Shown here piece after piece: positions 27,168-35,689 of a stretch of 64,000 nt of DNA. Below the pieces are notes generated by a model. That model searched no databases, had not been told where the DNA came from, and worked only from the letters and a program-made list of their open reading frames with translations. Origin of the DNA: Bacillus nitratireducens (GTDB lineage Bacteria; Bacillota; Bacilli; Bacillales; Bacillaceae_G); contig NZ_MAOC01000020.1 of NCBI RefSeq assembly GCF_001884135.1, positions 434,001-498,000 on the forward strand, given 5' to 3'. The translations under genes were made by a program, and so were the position numbers. Each line of letters opens with the position of its first letter. Within the stretch, counting starts at the first letter, position 1.

Positions 27168-29573
27168 TTATTTCACAGTTTCTACTTCATACATCGCTTT
27201 TAAAGACTTCGTTTCTAGTGCTTGTCCCCAAGCTTCCGTATATGTGCTACGAGCTGTTTGGAAACGCTCATTTAACATCGTGACCTTACTTGTATCTTGT
27301 AGTATTTCTTTTATGTGATCGAAGCCTAGTCGTTCTGTCCAGTAAGCAGTACGTTCCCCGTAAATACCAGTTTCACGATAATATTGCATGTAAGCTGTAG
27401 CGATGCGAAGGACATCTTCTTCAGTAGGGACGATCATTACAAAATCAGCTTCGCGTACTTCTGTACCACCATTTCCGCCGATATAAAGTTGGAATCCATT
27501 TTCAACACAAACAACGCCAAAATCTTTCGTCAGTACTTCCGCACAGTTACGCGGACAGCCCGTTACACCCATCTTCATTTTATGGGGTGTATCTACCATT
27601 TCTAATGACTGTTCAAGGAGCATACCAAGTCCTAGTGAATCTTTCGTACCGAAACGACAGAAGCGAGAACTGACACATGATTTTACATTACGAAGCGATT
27701 TTGAATACGCATATCCAGAAGTCATATGTAAGTCAGCCCATACGTTAGGTAAATCTTGTTTCTTAACACCATATAAGCCGATTCGGCTCGCACCTGTAAT
27801 TTTCACGAGAGGAACGTCATATTTTTTTGCGACTTCAGCAATTTTCATTAAATCATCTGCCGTTGTAACGCCTCCGTACATACGTGGAATAACAGAAAAT
27901 GTACCATCATGCTGGATGTTACCATTCATTCTTTCATTAACGTAACGTGACGATTTATCGTCTGCATATTCTTCTGGAATCGCCATACGTAAATAGTAGT
28001 TTAAAGCAGGACGACATTTTGAACAGCCATCTTCATGGGCAAAACCAAGAACATTTCGTACTTCTTTTGGAGATTTTAAACCTTTCTCGTGAATGGCCGC
28101 TACGACTTCATCACGTGATAAAGTTGTGCATCCGCACATACCAGCAGATTGTGCAGAGGCATCAAAAGCATCTCCGAGTGTATGAGCTAGAACTTGTTCC
28201 ACAAGTGGACGACATTTACCACAAGACCCTGCGGCTTTCGTGCATCCTTTAACTTCTTCAAAAGTAGTTAACTCTTGCTCTAAAATGGCATGAACAATTG
28301 TACCTTTCGTAACGCCATTACATCCACAAATTGTGTCATCCGCACTCATTGTAGCAACGTCAAGTTCACTTTCTTCACCAGCTTTGTGAAGAAGGGAAGC
28401 GGCTGTATATTCTTGTATATCTTCTTCTTTCTTTAACATGCTAAAGAGGCGTGTACCGTCAGCTGTATCACCATATAAAACGATACCAACGACTTTATTG
28501 TCACGAATTAATACTTTTTTATAGGAACGTTTACATTCATCAAAGATTGATATTGCTTTCGTCTGATCATCTTCATATATTTGGCCAGCAGAGAATAAAT
28601 CACAACCTGCAACTTTTAATTGTGTACCGACGATACTGCCCGTATATCCATTCGTTTGTAAATTCGTTATATGTTTCGCTAATATTGCCCCTTGTTCATA
28701 AAGAGGGGCAACTAGACCGTATGCGATACCGCCATGTTCTGCACATTCCCCAACTGCATAAATGGATTCATCATTTGTTTGCATATAGTCGTTGACTACA
28801 ATGCCGCGATTTACAAGTAAACTAGCATCTTTTGCTATTTGCGTATTCGGACGTATTCCGACAGCCATTACGATTAAATTACAATCTACAACTTCACCAT
28901 CTTCAAATTGAATGCCCTCAACATGATCTGTACCAAGAATCTTTACAGTTTTCTTTTCCATTAGAAACTTCATGCCTTGCGCTTCTAAATCTTCACGCAA
29001 TAGGGAAGCAGCTTTCGTATCTAGTTGTTGCTCCATTAAGCTAGGCATTAAATGAACAACATGTACGTCCATTCCTAAGTCAATAAGACCTCTTGCGGCT
29101 TCTAAACCGAGTAATCCACCACCAATGACAACGGCCTTTTTCTTTTCTTTAGCGGTATCCATCATAAATTGTGTATCTTCAATTGTTCGAAATCCTGTTA
29201 CACCAGGAAGGGTGGAACCTTCAACTGGTAAAATAAAAGCACTAGAACCTGTTGCGACAATGAGTTTGTCGTATGTAAGAGTACGATTTTTTTCTGTGAC
29301 AATGACTTTTTCCTCGCGGTTAATACTTTGAACTCTCTCGTTTGTATTTAAAGTTATTTCGTTTTCTTCGTACCAACTATATTCGTTCATAATGATATCT
29401 TGCATATTTGTTTTGCCTTGTAGAACATGAGAGAGCATAATGCGATTGTAGTTTGGATGTGGTTCATCTCCAAAAATAGTAATCTCATATGAATCACTAT
29501 CATGTTTTAATATTTCTTCCATACAGCGTATTCCAGCCATACCATTTCCGATCATAACTAAACGTTTTTTCAT
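27168..29573 (-). CDS. nirB: NADH-dependent nitrite reductase large subunit
   Basis: 801 residues. The ATG at 29573 is 8 bases from GGG; an ATG two codons upstream is too close. Residues 1-400 form a FAD/NAD(P)-binding oxidoreductase (VMIGNGMAGIRCMEEIL, VIGGGLLGLEAARGL). Two BFD-like [2Fe-2S] segments follow (CGCNGVTKGT with CGKCRPLV, and CGCTTLSRDEV with CSKCRP). The C-terminal sulfite/nitrite reductase half has CVSSRFCRFG and TGCPRNCAE for the [4Fe-4S]-siroheme centre. It reduces nitrite to ammonium in the cytosol. The promoter carries a perfect Fnr box. Confidence 0.98.
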   Translation of the reverse strand: MKKRLVMIGNGMAGIRCMEEILKHDSDSYEITIFGDEPHPNYNRIMLSHVLQGKTNMQDIIMNEYSWYEENEITLNTNERVQSINREEKVIVTEKNRTLTYDKLIVATGSSAFILPVEGSTLPGVTGFRTIEDTQFMMDTAKEKKKAVVIGGGLLGLEAARGLIDLGMDVHVVHLMPSLMEQQLDTKAASLLREDLEAQGMKFLMEKKTVKILGTDHVEGIQFEDGEVVDCNLIVMAVGIRPNTQIAKDASLLVNRGIVVNDYMQTNDESIYAVGECAEHGGIAYGLVAPLYEQGAILAKHITNLQTNGYTGSIVGTQLKVAGCDLFSAGQIYEDDQTKAISIFDECKRSYKKVLIRDNKVVGIVLYGDTADGTRLFSMLKKEEDIQEYTAASLLHKAGEESELDVATMSADDTICGCNGVTKGTIVHAILEQELTTFEEVKGCTKAAGSCGKCRPLVEQVLAHTLGDAFDASAQSAGMCGCTTLSRDEVVAAIHEKGLKSPKEVRNVLGFAHEDGCSKCRPALNYYLRMAIPEEYADDKSSRYVNERMNGNIQHDGTFSVIPRMYGGVTTADDLMKIAEVAKKYDVPLVKITGASRIGLYGVKKQDLPNVWADLHMTSGYAYSKSLRNVKSCVSSRFCRFGTKDSLGLGMLLEQSLEMVDTPHKMKMGVTGCPRNCAEVLTKDFGVVCVENGFQLYIGGNGGTEVREADFVMIVPTEEDVLRIATAYMQYYRETGIYGERTAYWTERLGFDHIKEILQDTSKVTMLNERFQTARSTYTEAWGQALETKSLKAMYEVETVK

Positions 29574-29621
29574 ATTCATTTCCCTTTCTATGTGAAATGC
29601 TGAACAAATTATTATATTTTC

Positions 29622-29664
29622 ATTATAGAAAATCAAAAAAGGGGAAGATGTGATATTTATCACA
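29622..29664 (-). promoter_or_regulatory. Fnr-dependent promoter of nirB
   Basis: A perfect Fnr palindrome, TGTGA-TATTTA-TCACA, lies at 29649-29664. On the minus strand TATAAT lies at 29627-29622. The box centre is about 41.5 bases from the expected start near 29615, matching the moaA promoter in geometry. Confidence 0.85.
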
Positions 29665-29769
29665 CTTTTATAATGATTCACAAATTGTTAAAATTCGGAT
29701 TTATGTGAAGGGAGAAGCGAAAGGGAATATGGGTAGAGGGGGAGGGGAAGTATAAATATATTCCATACA

Positions 29770-29812
29770 ATAAAAAAGCAGGACATGAGCATTTATACTC
29801 ATGTCCTGCACT
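29770..29812 (-). terminator. Terminator after scdA
   Basis: GCAGGACATGAG and CTCATGTCCTGC form a perfect 12-bp stem, followed on the minus strand by TTTTTTATTG. Confidence 0.88.
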
Positions 29813-29816
29813 TTAT

Positions 29817-30524
29817 TTATGCTTTTGTAATTGCACGTGGAAATAAAATATTATTTTCTAAATGAATATGCTCAAATAAATCAGATTCAATGGCTTCAAG
29901 GCGCTGGTAAACAAGGCGATAAGTGCCGCAAGCTCCTTCTGGTGGAGTAAAGTCATTTGTCACCTTACGAAGTTCTTTTATAATATTTCCGGCGTGGCTA
30001 TGTTCATTTTCCAACTCATCTACTACTTTGCGTAACTTTTCATAGTTTTCATCAGTTGGATTTTGTTCAAATTCTAAAATTAATGGGAAATCTTCCGTTT
30101 CTTCTTTAATTAAATGCTGTTCTAATTCCATTTTAAGTTCATGAAATAGCTTATGGATTTGAGCTAAATGAGGTTGATTTGCTCCATGAACACGTAACAC
30201 TTTCGTCACATATGGACTTAGCTGTGGCAACTCTTCATTTAAATAGCGATGATGCTTATTAATTACATAATCAATCAATTCGCGATAAGAAGCATTTTTC
30301 CAATCAATTTCAGATTCATTTAATAGTTTCGTATTATGATAAAGCGTATTTAACTCTGTAATTACCTCAGAAGCCGATAAATTTCTTTCATTAATTGCAT
30401 CAATCAGTGGTCTATTACCACCACAGCAAAAATCTATTCTATATGATTTAAAAAGATCACTAGCTTTTGGGAATTGTGTAACAATCTCACCAACAATTGA
30501 AGTTTCAGTAAATGTATGTTCCAT
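29817..30524 (-). CDS. scdA: Iron-sulfur cluster repair di-iron protein ScdA/RIC
   Basis: 235 residues. The N-terminal ScdA domain contains YRIDFCCGGNRPL. The rest is hemerythrin-like with His in NKHHRYLNEEL, HGANQPHLAQIH, LEQHLIKEE, NEHSHAG and EHIHLENNILFPRA. The family stores iron at a di-iron site and repairs Fe-S clusters damaged by nitric oxide or oxidants. The position next to nirB suggests protection during nitrite metabolism. An Fnr-like box lies upstream. Confidence 0.95.
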   Translation of the reverse strand: MEHTFTETSIVGEIVTQFPKASDLFKSYRIDFCCGGNRPLIDAINERNLSASEVITELNTLYHNTKLLNESEIDWKNASYRELIDYVINKHHRYLNEELPQLSPYVTKVLRVHGANQPHLAQIHKLFHELKMELEQHLIKEETEDFPLILEFEQNPTDENYEKLRKVVDELENEHSHAGNIIKELRKVTNDFTPPEGACGTYRLVYQRLEAIESDLFEHIHLENNILFPRAITKA

Positions 30525-30564
30525 ATGAATGCCTCCATAAAGTTTAAATGTAATATCTAAATTA

Positions 30565-30607
30565 AGAATAGCGATAAATGAAAAATAATGTGGTGATTGA
30601 AATCACT
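30565..30607 (-). promoter_or_regulatory. Fnr-like box upstream of scdA
   Basis: GGTGA-TTGAAA-TCACT at 30592-30607 matches 8 of 10 fixed positions of the Fnr palindrome and contains a perfect GTGATT-GA-AATCAC core. On the minus strand TATTCT at 30570-30565 sits at the same distance as the -10 elements of moaA and nirB. A different Crp/Fnr regulator could also use it. Confidence 0.6.
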
Positions 30608-30688
30608 TTTTATGTGTCTGATTTGAGAATAATAAAATGAGTTTTATAAAAGGAAGAGGAGGGGCATTCGTCGCAATAGTTTCTGATA

Positions 30689-30723
30689 ATAAAAAAAGAA
30701 GCTTACTAGAAGCTTCTTTTTTA
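30689..30723. terminator. Terminator after the Excalibur-domain gene
   Basis: AGAAGCTT and AAGCTTCT form a stem flanked by A-run and T-run, so it can work on both strands. It directly follows the minus-strand gene. Confidence 0.78.
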
Positions 30724-30726
30724 CTA

Positions 30727-31722
30727 CTATTTTTCACATGCAACTCCATCGCCATCACGATCAAGTTTAGAGCTATAACCTGGTTGGTCTCTATATAAAG
30801 GAGCTTTCCCAGCAGCTCTAACTGCATCACAATTTTTGTAATATGCGTTACTTGTATTTCCTGAAGCAGGTTTTGTTTGAGTTTGCTGTGCTTTTTGTTG
30901 TTCCTGTTGTACGCGAGCTTGTTCAGCGGCTTGACGTTGTTGCTCTTCTTGTTGTTTGCGGGCTTGCTCAGCGGCTTGACGTTGTTGCTCTTCTTGCTGT
31001 TTACGAGCTTGCTCAGCGGCTTGGCGTTGTTGTTCTTCTTGTTGTTTACGAGCTTGCTCAGCAGCTTGGCGTTGTTGTTCTTCTAGTTGTTTACGGGCCT
31101 GTTCTTCAGCTTGACGCTGTTGCTCTTCTTGTTGTTTACGGGCTTGTTCTTCAGCTTGGCGTTTCTCATCCTCTTGCTTACGAGCTAGTTCCTCAGCTTG
31201 ACGTTTCTCATCTTCTTGCTTACGAGCTAGTTCCTCAGCTTGGCGTTTCTCATCTTCTTGCTTACGAGTTTTTTCGTCCGATTCTTTCTTTTCTAATTCC
31301 TTTTTCTTTTCGTCATCTTTTTTCTCTTCACTATTAGAAGCAACTTGTTTATTCGTTGCTGTCGTTTTTTCAGAAGAAGGACTTGAAATACCTGATAGCG
31401 CAACAAAAATGACAAATAAAATAGCTGTGATAATAAATTGTTTTTTTGCTACACCTGTCTTTTTAATTACGGATAAGATTGCTAGAACAAGGAAAAAAAT
31501 AAATAAAATTAAACTTAAAGTAGCAAAAAAATCGATGACTGGGTGTTCAGATTTTGTAGTGCCCATTCCTATTAAGAGAATTGAAATCATAAAAAGAATA
31601 ACAGTAGGACGACCATATTGTTTTGTTTTTCCAGTTTTCTTAAAGAATGAAATAATACATAGTATTAAAAGAATAAAAGCTATAAAAAATAAAACTGCAC
31701 CAATATTACTCAAAATCGCCAT
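30727..31722 (-). CDS. Membrane protein with coiled repeats and Excalibur domain
   Basis: 331 residues. The first 115 residues hold about four membrane helices. A low-complexity charged region follows, with three 14-residue units (RKQEDEKRQAEELA) and about five 15-residue units (RKQQEEQQRQAAEQA), probably a long coiled coil. The last 45 residues are an Excalibur domain (YKNCDAVRAAGKAPLYRDQP, then DRDGDGVACEK), a calcium-binding motif with DxDxDG found on the surface of Bacillus cells. GGAGGT precedes the ATG. It may span the space between membrane and wall. The role is unknown, and repeat number is likely to vary between strains. Confidence 0.85.
   Translation of the reverse strand: MAILSNIGAVLFFIAFILLILCIISFFKKTGKTKQYGRPTVILFMISILLIGMGTTKSEHPVIDFFATLSLILFIFFLVLAILSVIKKTGVAKKQFIITAILFVIFVALSGISSPSSEKTTATNKQVASNSEEKKDDEKKKELEKKESDEKTRKQEDEKRQAEELARKQEDEKRQAEELARKQEDEKRQAEEQARKQQEEQQRQAEEQARKQLEEQQRQAAEQARKQQEEQQRQAAEQARKQQEEQQRQAAEQARKQQEEQQRQAAEQARVQQEQQKAQQTQTKPASGNTSNAYYKNCDAVRAAGKAPLYRDQPGYSSKLDRDGDGVACEK
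30912..31270 (-). repeat. In-frame tandem repeats of 45 and 42 bases
   Basis: Two related repeat types lie inside the Excalibur-domain gene: about five 45-base units followed (in plus-strand order) by three 42-base units. All keep the frame, so expansion or loss would change only the length of the coiled region. Confidence 0.85.
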
Positions 31723-31873
31723 TTTTATACCTCCATTTGTAAGATTTTCTCTATAGATTATATAGGAATTTATTGGATATTACACGTTTTATATTAATTT
31801 AGAAAATTACTATTTTTAATGGACATATAAACATTTATTTTGTATATAAGGAAAAATAGATATATTTACTATT

Positions 31874-31900
31874 ACTTTTTGAAAGAGATTTCATAAATTA
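31874..31900 (+). promoter_or_regulatory. SigK-like promoter of a 50-residue gene
   Basis: CATAAATTA at 31892-31900 matches the SigK -10 pattern CATA-N3-TA. AC at 31874 lies 16 bases upstream, the SigK spacing. The start codon is 30 bases downstream. Confidence 0.45.
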
Positions 31901-31930
31901 TAGTATATCGATTGAAAGGAGGAGATTTGA

Positions 31931-32083
31931 ATGGAATTTCAATTATTAGTGAATTGCGTGTTACAAGAAGGGAATGCTTACTTTTTAGTAACAAAAGTAG
32001 ATGATGTTATTACGTTGAAAGTGCCAATTACAGCAGGAGTAGCAGGTTTATTCTTAGCTTTAGGTGTACCAAGATGTTCTTAA
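31931..32083 (+). CDS. Small hydrophobic hypothetical protein, 50 residues
   Basis: The ATG follows AAAGGAGGAG by 6 bases, an excellent ribosome site. The peptide begins MEFQLLVNCVLQEGNAYFLV and ends in a glycine-rich hydrophobic stretch (AGVAGLFLALGV) closing with PRCS. No signal peptide. It has its own promoter-like sequence and a hairpin after the stop. A SigK-like promoter and nearby spore genes suggest a mother-cell protein, but no family is recognised. Confidence 0.75.
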   Translation: MEFQLLVNCVLQEGNAYFLVTKVDDVITLKVPITAGVAGLFLALGVPRCS

Positions 32084-32094
32084 TCTAGCTTTTG

Positions 32095-32138
32095 ATAGTA
32101 AAAGGATGGGGGACAAGCCTTATCCTTTTACTATTACA
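32095..32138 (+). terminator. Hairpin after the 50-residue gene
   Basis: TAGTAAAAGGAT pairs with ATCCTTTTACTA; a T-rich stretch (TTTTTTTA) follows 8 bases later. Confidence 0.65.
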
Positions 32139-32331
32139 TAATTTTTTTATGTAAACTAAATGAGCTGTTTTCAGTTTTTTAATATTATTTTTGCCATAGC
32201 ACGTTTAAAACAGACATGCATATACTATAATGTTTCATTGGCCTTTGATGAGAAACGATAGTTTTAAAAAGTGTATCGAAAGTAGAAGTGGTACTTTTTT
32301 AATAATGAAAAAATATGAGGTGCTAGTATAT

Positions 32332-32541
32332 ATGAAAAGACGGACGTATGATATTCCAGTCACGTTGCGAAGAGAATGGTTTTTAATAGAGTTAGCGCAT
32401 TTAACAAAGAAATACGGAATTGAAATTGCAACTAGTAAAATAGAAGATGCACCATTTCTAAGAGATAAAGTTACAGAATTGAAAATAGGAGCTGGTTTGC
32501 AGTACGATAAATATGATGATGAGTACATCATCGAGTTTTAA
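32332..32541 (+). CDS. Hypothetical protein, 69 residues
   Basis: Start at the ATG after GAGGTG; the open frame is longer but has no other ribosome site. It is a charged cytoplasmic protein, beginning MKRRTYDIPVTLRREWFLIE and ending YDKYDDEYIIEF. No known family and no membrane segment. It is a single gene ending in a strong terminator. Confidence 0.72.
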   Translation: MKRRTYDIPVTLRREWFLIELAHLTKKYGIEIATSKIEDAPFLRDKVTELKIGAGLQYDKYDDEYIIEF

Positions 32542-32546
32542 ACAAA

Positions 32547-32598
32547 GAAGCTGCGTATAAAAGGTTATTAAAGAAACCTTTTATACGCAGCTTTTTTT
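32547..32598 (+). terminator. Strong terminator after the 69-residue gene
   Basis: AAGCTGCGTATAAAAGGTT pairs with AACCTTTTATACGCAGCTT, followed by TTTTTTG. Confidence 0.88.
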
Positions 32599-32810
32599 GT
32601 AAAGAGAAAGCTTTATTGAGAAATATTTAAAACGATTCTTGCAAAAAGGAATGAAGGAATGTTGAGAGAATAACGTTTGATAAGAAAGGAATGTGGCTAT
32701 TAATTTCTTATTCAAATGTATCGTAAAAGTAATTGATTAACTGGAATTTAAAACAATTGGTGTTCAATGTAATGATGGCGCTTTCTTTCAAGAGGAAAAG
32801 GGGGATTTTA

Positions 32811-34415
32811 ATGGGGATTATGAAAAGGTGTATCGTATTACTTATTGTACTTTGTTTTATGAGTCCGATGGTTGTTAGTACAAATGTACACGCAGAGGTT
32901 GTAACAGAGCTTAAGACTGGCTTTCCAAATCAAGAAGTATTTACTCCTGGAGAATGGTTTTTAGGTCAGAAACCTGCTAATTATGATGAGAATAAATCAC
33001 CAATTCTCTTTGTACAAGGAAGAAATGGTAATGCGGATAGTTGGTATGGAAAGACAGTATATCATGATATGAATGATATGTACGATTATGCTTTGAAAGC
33101 AGGCTATCAAACTGTATTTATTCAATTATATGATGCCGCGGGGAAAGGATCTGCTAGCCAATGGGACAATGGAAAATTGTTAGCACAAAAGCTTGAAGAG
33201 ATTTATAATCATTTTGGCAAAAAAGTAAATATTGTAGCTCACAGTAAAGGTGGTATCGATACACAAGCTGCGTTAGTTGGATATGGAGCGAATCGATTTG
33301 TTGGAAATGTTATTACGCTTGCCACTCCACATTACGGATCAAATTTAGCGGATTTATCATATAGTTGGTGGGCGGGGTGGCTTGCCTCTATATTAGGTCA
33401 AAAAGATGATGGGACATATTCATTACAAATAGGTGAAATGGCAAAGTTTCGTTCTACAATAGATAATAATCCTGCAGCTAAATTAAACCGTTACTATACG
33501 GCTACTGGGACAAGCTGGGGACCTGTTTTTTCAGCATTATCTATGGGTGGGTTGTATTTGTCATCATACGGTTCTAATGATGGGTTAGTGAACGAATGGA
33601 GTGCTAAGTTACCATATGGAACACATTTATTTACAGATTCACGGTTTGATCATGATAATATACGAAAAGGTTCAGCTGTTTTCGCACGAATTGAACCATA
33701 TTTACGGACAGCGAATGTACCAGTACCGGTTTTATTAGCCCCAAGTAATAGTTCAGAGGAAAAGGTAGAACAATTAAACACAACTTCTAATCAAGCTATT
33801 TTAGGAGGAGAGTTGTCACAAAATCAGTGGGTAGGACAAACTGTCGCAGTTGATAAAAAGGCAGAAGGGGTAGTTTCTGTTTTAACAGCTTCTTCGGATG
33901 TAGAAATACAACTAATTTCTCCAAAAGGAAAAGTTTATACAAATAAAGATAGTGCTGTATCTACTGGTGAAGGCGAGTCTTTCTTTAAAGGAGCGACTAT
34001 AAGAACATTTAAATTTGATAAAATGGAAGCAGGAGAATGGCAAGTTAAAATGATGGCGAAGCAACCGAATGATGCATATTTAATCGTAACCGATTACAAA
34101 AAAGATGCTCCGTTCGTCCTTCAAATGCCGGCAAAAGTTAAAGTAAATAAAGCAGAGTATAAACTCAAAAAATCACCTGTAGCTCCAGAAATGAAAGGCG
34201 ATCTTTCAGTAACAGTAAGAGTAATTAATAAAGATGGAAAGTTAGTTTCTGAATCAAATGAATCGCAAAATATTAATACAAATACATTTACAGGTGCTTT
34301 GAAAAATATAGAACAGCCGGGTGTATATAACGTGACAATTGATATAAAAGGGATGAATAAGGAAGGACAACCTTATAATCGTACGATAGTTAAGTCGGTT
34401 TATGTGGAGAAGTAG
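32811..34415 (+). CDS. Secreted lipase/esterase (alpha/beta hydrolase)
   Basis: 534 residues from the ATG at 32811, preceded by AAGGGGG; the longer open frame upstream has no ribosome site. A signal peptide ends after VSTNVHA (about residue 28). The hydrolase part holds PILFVQGRNGNADSWYG (oxyanion strand), IVAHSKGGID with nucleophile Ser145, GSNDGLV (acid Asp) and DSRFDHDNIRKG (catalytic His). The second half, residues about 330-534, is beta-rich and may bind substrate or membrane. It probably releases fatty acids from glycerides outside the cell. Single gene. Confidence 0.9.
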   Translation: MGIMKRCIVLLIVLCFMSPMVVSTNVHAEVVTELKTGFPNQEVFTPGEWFLGQKPANYDENKSPILFVQGRNGNADSWYGKTVYHDMNDMYDYALKAGYQTVFIQLYDAAGKGSASQWDNGKLLAQKLEEIYNHFGKKVNIVAHSKGGIDTQAALVGYGANRFVGNVITLATPHYGSNLADLSYSWWAGWLASILGQKDDGTYSLQIGEMAKFRSTIDNNPAAKLNRYYTATGTSWGPVFSALSMGGLYLSSYGSNDGLVNEWSAKLPYGTHLFTDSRFDHDNIRKGSAVFARIEPYLRTANVPVPVLLAPSNSSEEKVEQLNTTSNQAILGGELSQNQWVGQTVAVDKKAEGVVSVLTASSDVEIQLISPKGKVYTNKDSAVSTGEGESFFKGATIRTFKFDKMEAGEWQVKMMAKQPNDAYLIVTDYKKDAPFVLQMPAKVKVNKAEYKLKKSPVAPEMKGDLSVTVRVINKDGKLVSESNESQNINTNTFTGALKNIEQPGVYNVTIDIKGMNKEGQPYNRTIVKSVYVEK

Positions 34416-34435
34416 GAAAGAATGAATAGGTTTTA

Positions 34436-34485
34436 ATAAAAAAAGTGCCGAATTCTTGTGGTAGAAGGATTTCGGCACTTTTTCA
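34436..34485 (+). terminator. Terminator after lipase gene
   Basis: AAAAGTGCCGAA and TTCGGCACTTTT form a stem flanked by A-run and T-run. Confidence 0.82.
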
Positions 34486-34609
34486 TATTTAGTAAATGAA
34501 TAGAAAAGTGAAATGGAAGTTTATGTTGTATAAGAGGACGATAGGAATCAAAAAACGTTATGCAATAAAAAAAGATACTAAATTAGTATCTGAATGTGAG
34601 GGAATAGTA

Positions 34610-35158
34610 TTAACTTAGTTTTGTAACTGTTAATTCAACTGAATTTATACCATTATCACAAGTTACAATACTTTGATGATTGAAACCACTATTATTTCTA
34701 AGTTGAAGAGTTGAATTAGCAGGTACCGTAACAATAGTTTCGCCAACTAGTTGAAGGCATTCGTTATTTGATGAAGTATTCATTTGAAAAGCGAAATCAC
34801 CTTGACTATTAGCAAGTGGATTGTTATTTAAAAATATAGTTATGACTGGAATATGGGGAAATACAGGATTTAACGTAGTGTTAATACTTGAAATGAAAGA
34901 AATTCTATAATCACCAGCTTTACTAAATTGTATAGTAGTCGGATTTAGTAAGGAAACTCCTCCTGCCAAAGGGCCAACGTGATTAAACGGAAAAGAACCG
35001 CCAAAAGGAACCGTGATAAACTCAGTTTGCCAAAAAGTGCCGTAAGCAGGCTTAGATGATTTATGTGAATGGTCGCATGAACATTTTTTATACGAACTGG
35101 AAGATTGATGGCATGAACACCTTTTATATGAACTTGAAGAATGATAGTATGAACCCAA
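34610..35158 (-). CDS. BclA C-terminal-domain-like exosporium protein
   Basis: 182 residues from a TTG start that follows AGGAGG by 7 bases; the longer frame upstream lacks a ribosome site. Residues 1-40 are rich in Ser, Tyr, Cys, His and Lys with a repeat (SSSSYKRCSCHQ / SSSSYKKCSCDH). The rest resembles the TNF-like C-terminal domain of exosporium protein BclA: VGPLAGGVSLLNPTTIQFSKAGDYRISF, later STLQLRNNSG and VELTVTKLS. There is no collagen-like GXT region. It is likely part of the outer spore layer, with the Cys/His segment perhaps used for cross-linking. A SigK-type -10 lies upstream. Confidence 0.8.
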   Translation of the reverse strand: MGSYYHSSSSYKRCSCHQSSSSYKKCSCDHSHKSSKPAYGTFWQTEFITVPFGGSFPFNHVGPLAGGVSLLNPTTIQFSKAGDYRISFISSINTTLNPVFPHIPVITIFLNNNPLANSQGDFAFQMNTSSNNECLQLVGETIVTVPANSTLQLRNNSGFNHQSIVTCDNGINSVELTVTKLS

Positions 35159-35197
35159 TATATTACCTCCTATTATTAATAAATGTATAACGCATAG

Positions 35198-35206
35198 TAG
35201 TTTATG
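35198..35206 (-). promoter_or_regulatory. SigK-type -10 element of the BclA-like gene
   Basis: On the minus strand CATAAACTA matches CATA-N3-TA, 40 bases before the TTG start. The -35 is less clear. Confidence 0.45.
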
Positions 35207-35293
35207 CAATCGAAAAGCAATTGGCGTGTATACTTGTCCATATATAAGGTAATAGATTTGGGATAAAAAGCTGGCATAATATAAAGTGCTCTA

Positions 35294-35498
35294 ATGAGGA
35301 GATATAGTTTTCAAAAAAATGGAGTTAGAATATTCTATGTAATGAACTTTGGAGAAGAAAAAGGGTGAATATTTAGCAGATAACTCTATCCAAGGTTTTA
35401 AAATGTTGAAGTATTTAAACTTTAAGATAGTATATCGCCAAAGTAAAGAAGAGAAGTATTTAAAGGACAGCATTTTAGTGAAACAGAGAAATGGATAA
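35294..35498 (+). pseudogene. Frameshifted small gene, about 68 codons
   Basis: A first frame starts at ATG (MRRYSFQKNGVRIFYVMNFG) and stops at TGA after EEKG. One base further the frame continues as GEYLADNSIQGFKMLKYLNF and ends VKQRNG before TAA. Both parts look coding, the total is 68 codons plus one base, and a strong terminator follows directly. It looks like a small gene with one inserted base. No family recognised. Confidence 0.45.
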
Positions 35499-35540
35499 AG
35501 CGATGATTAAGTTTTTAACTTAGTCGTCGCTTTTTATTTA
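35498..35540 (+). terminator. Terminator after the frameshifted small gene
   Basis: AGCGATGATTAAGTT pairs with AACTTAGTCGTCGCT over 15 positions (two G-T pairs), followed by TTTTTA. Confidence 0.82.
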
Positions 35541-35551
35541 TGTAGTTGTGC

Positions 35552-35576
35552 AGGAAGAAGGCAAAAAATATCGAAT
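35552..35576 (+). promoter_or_regulatory. SigH-like promoter of the spoVS paralog
   Basis: AGGAAGA and GAAT are separated by 14 bases including an A-run, the same layout as the known SigH promoter of B. subtilis spoVG. The start codon is about 105 bases downstream of the expected start point. Confidence 0.5.
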
Positions 35577-35689
35577 GAATGTAATTATACAGAATTGTTT
35601 GTATTTAGTATGAATAGTAGTTAAAGATACGTTAGTTATATTTCAAACAGTAAGAAAAGAGAGATTAAATAATAGAGGGAGCAACTTAC

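Larger units (their letters stand above)
35159..35689. other. Region between BclA-like gene and spoVS paralog
   Basis: About 530 bases holding the divergent promoter parts, a frameshifted small gene with terminator, and a SigH-like promoter, listed separately. Confidence 0.5.

Noticed and set aside
30843-31337. Plus-strand frames of 164 and 69 codons opposite the Excalibur-domain gene
   Set aside because: Antisense shadows of the coiled-coil repeats; Leu/Val-rich products without starts supported by ribosome sites.
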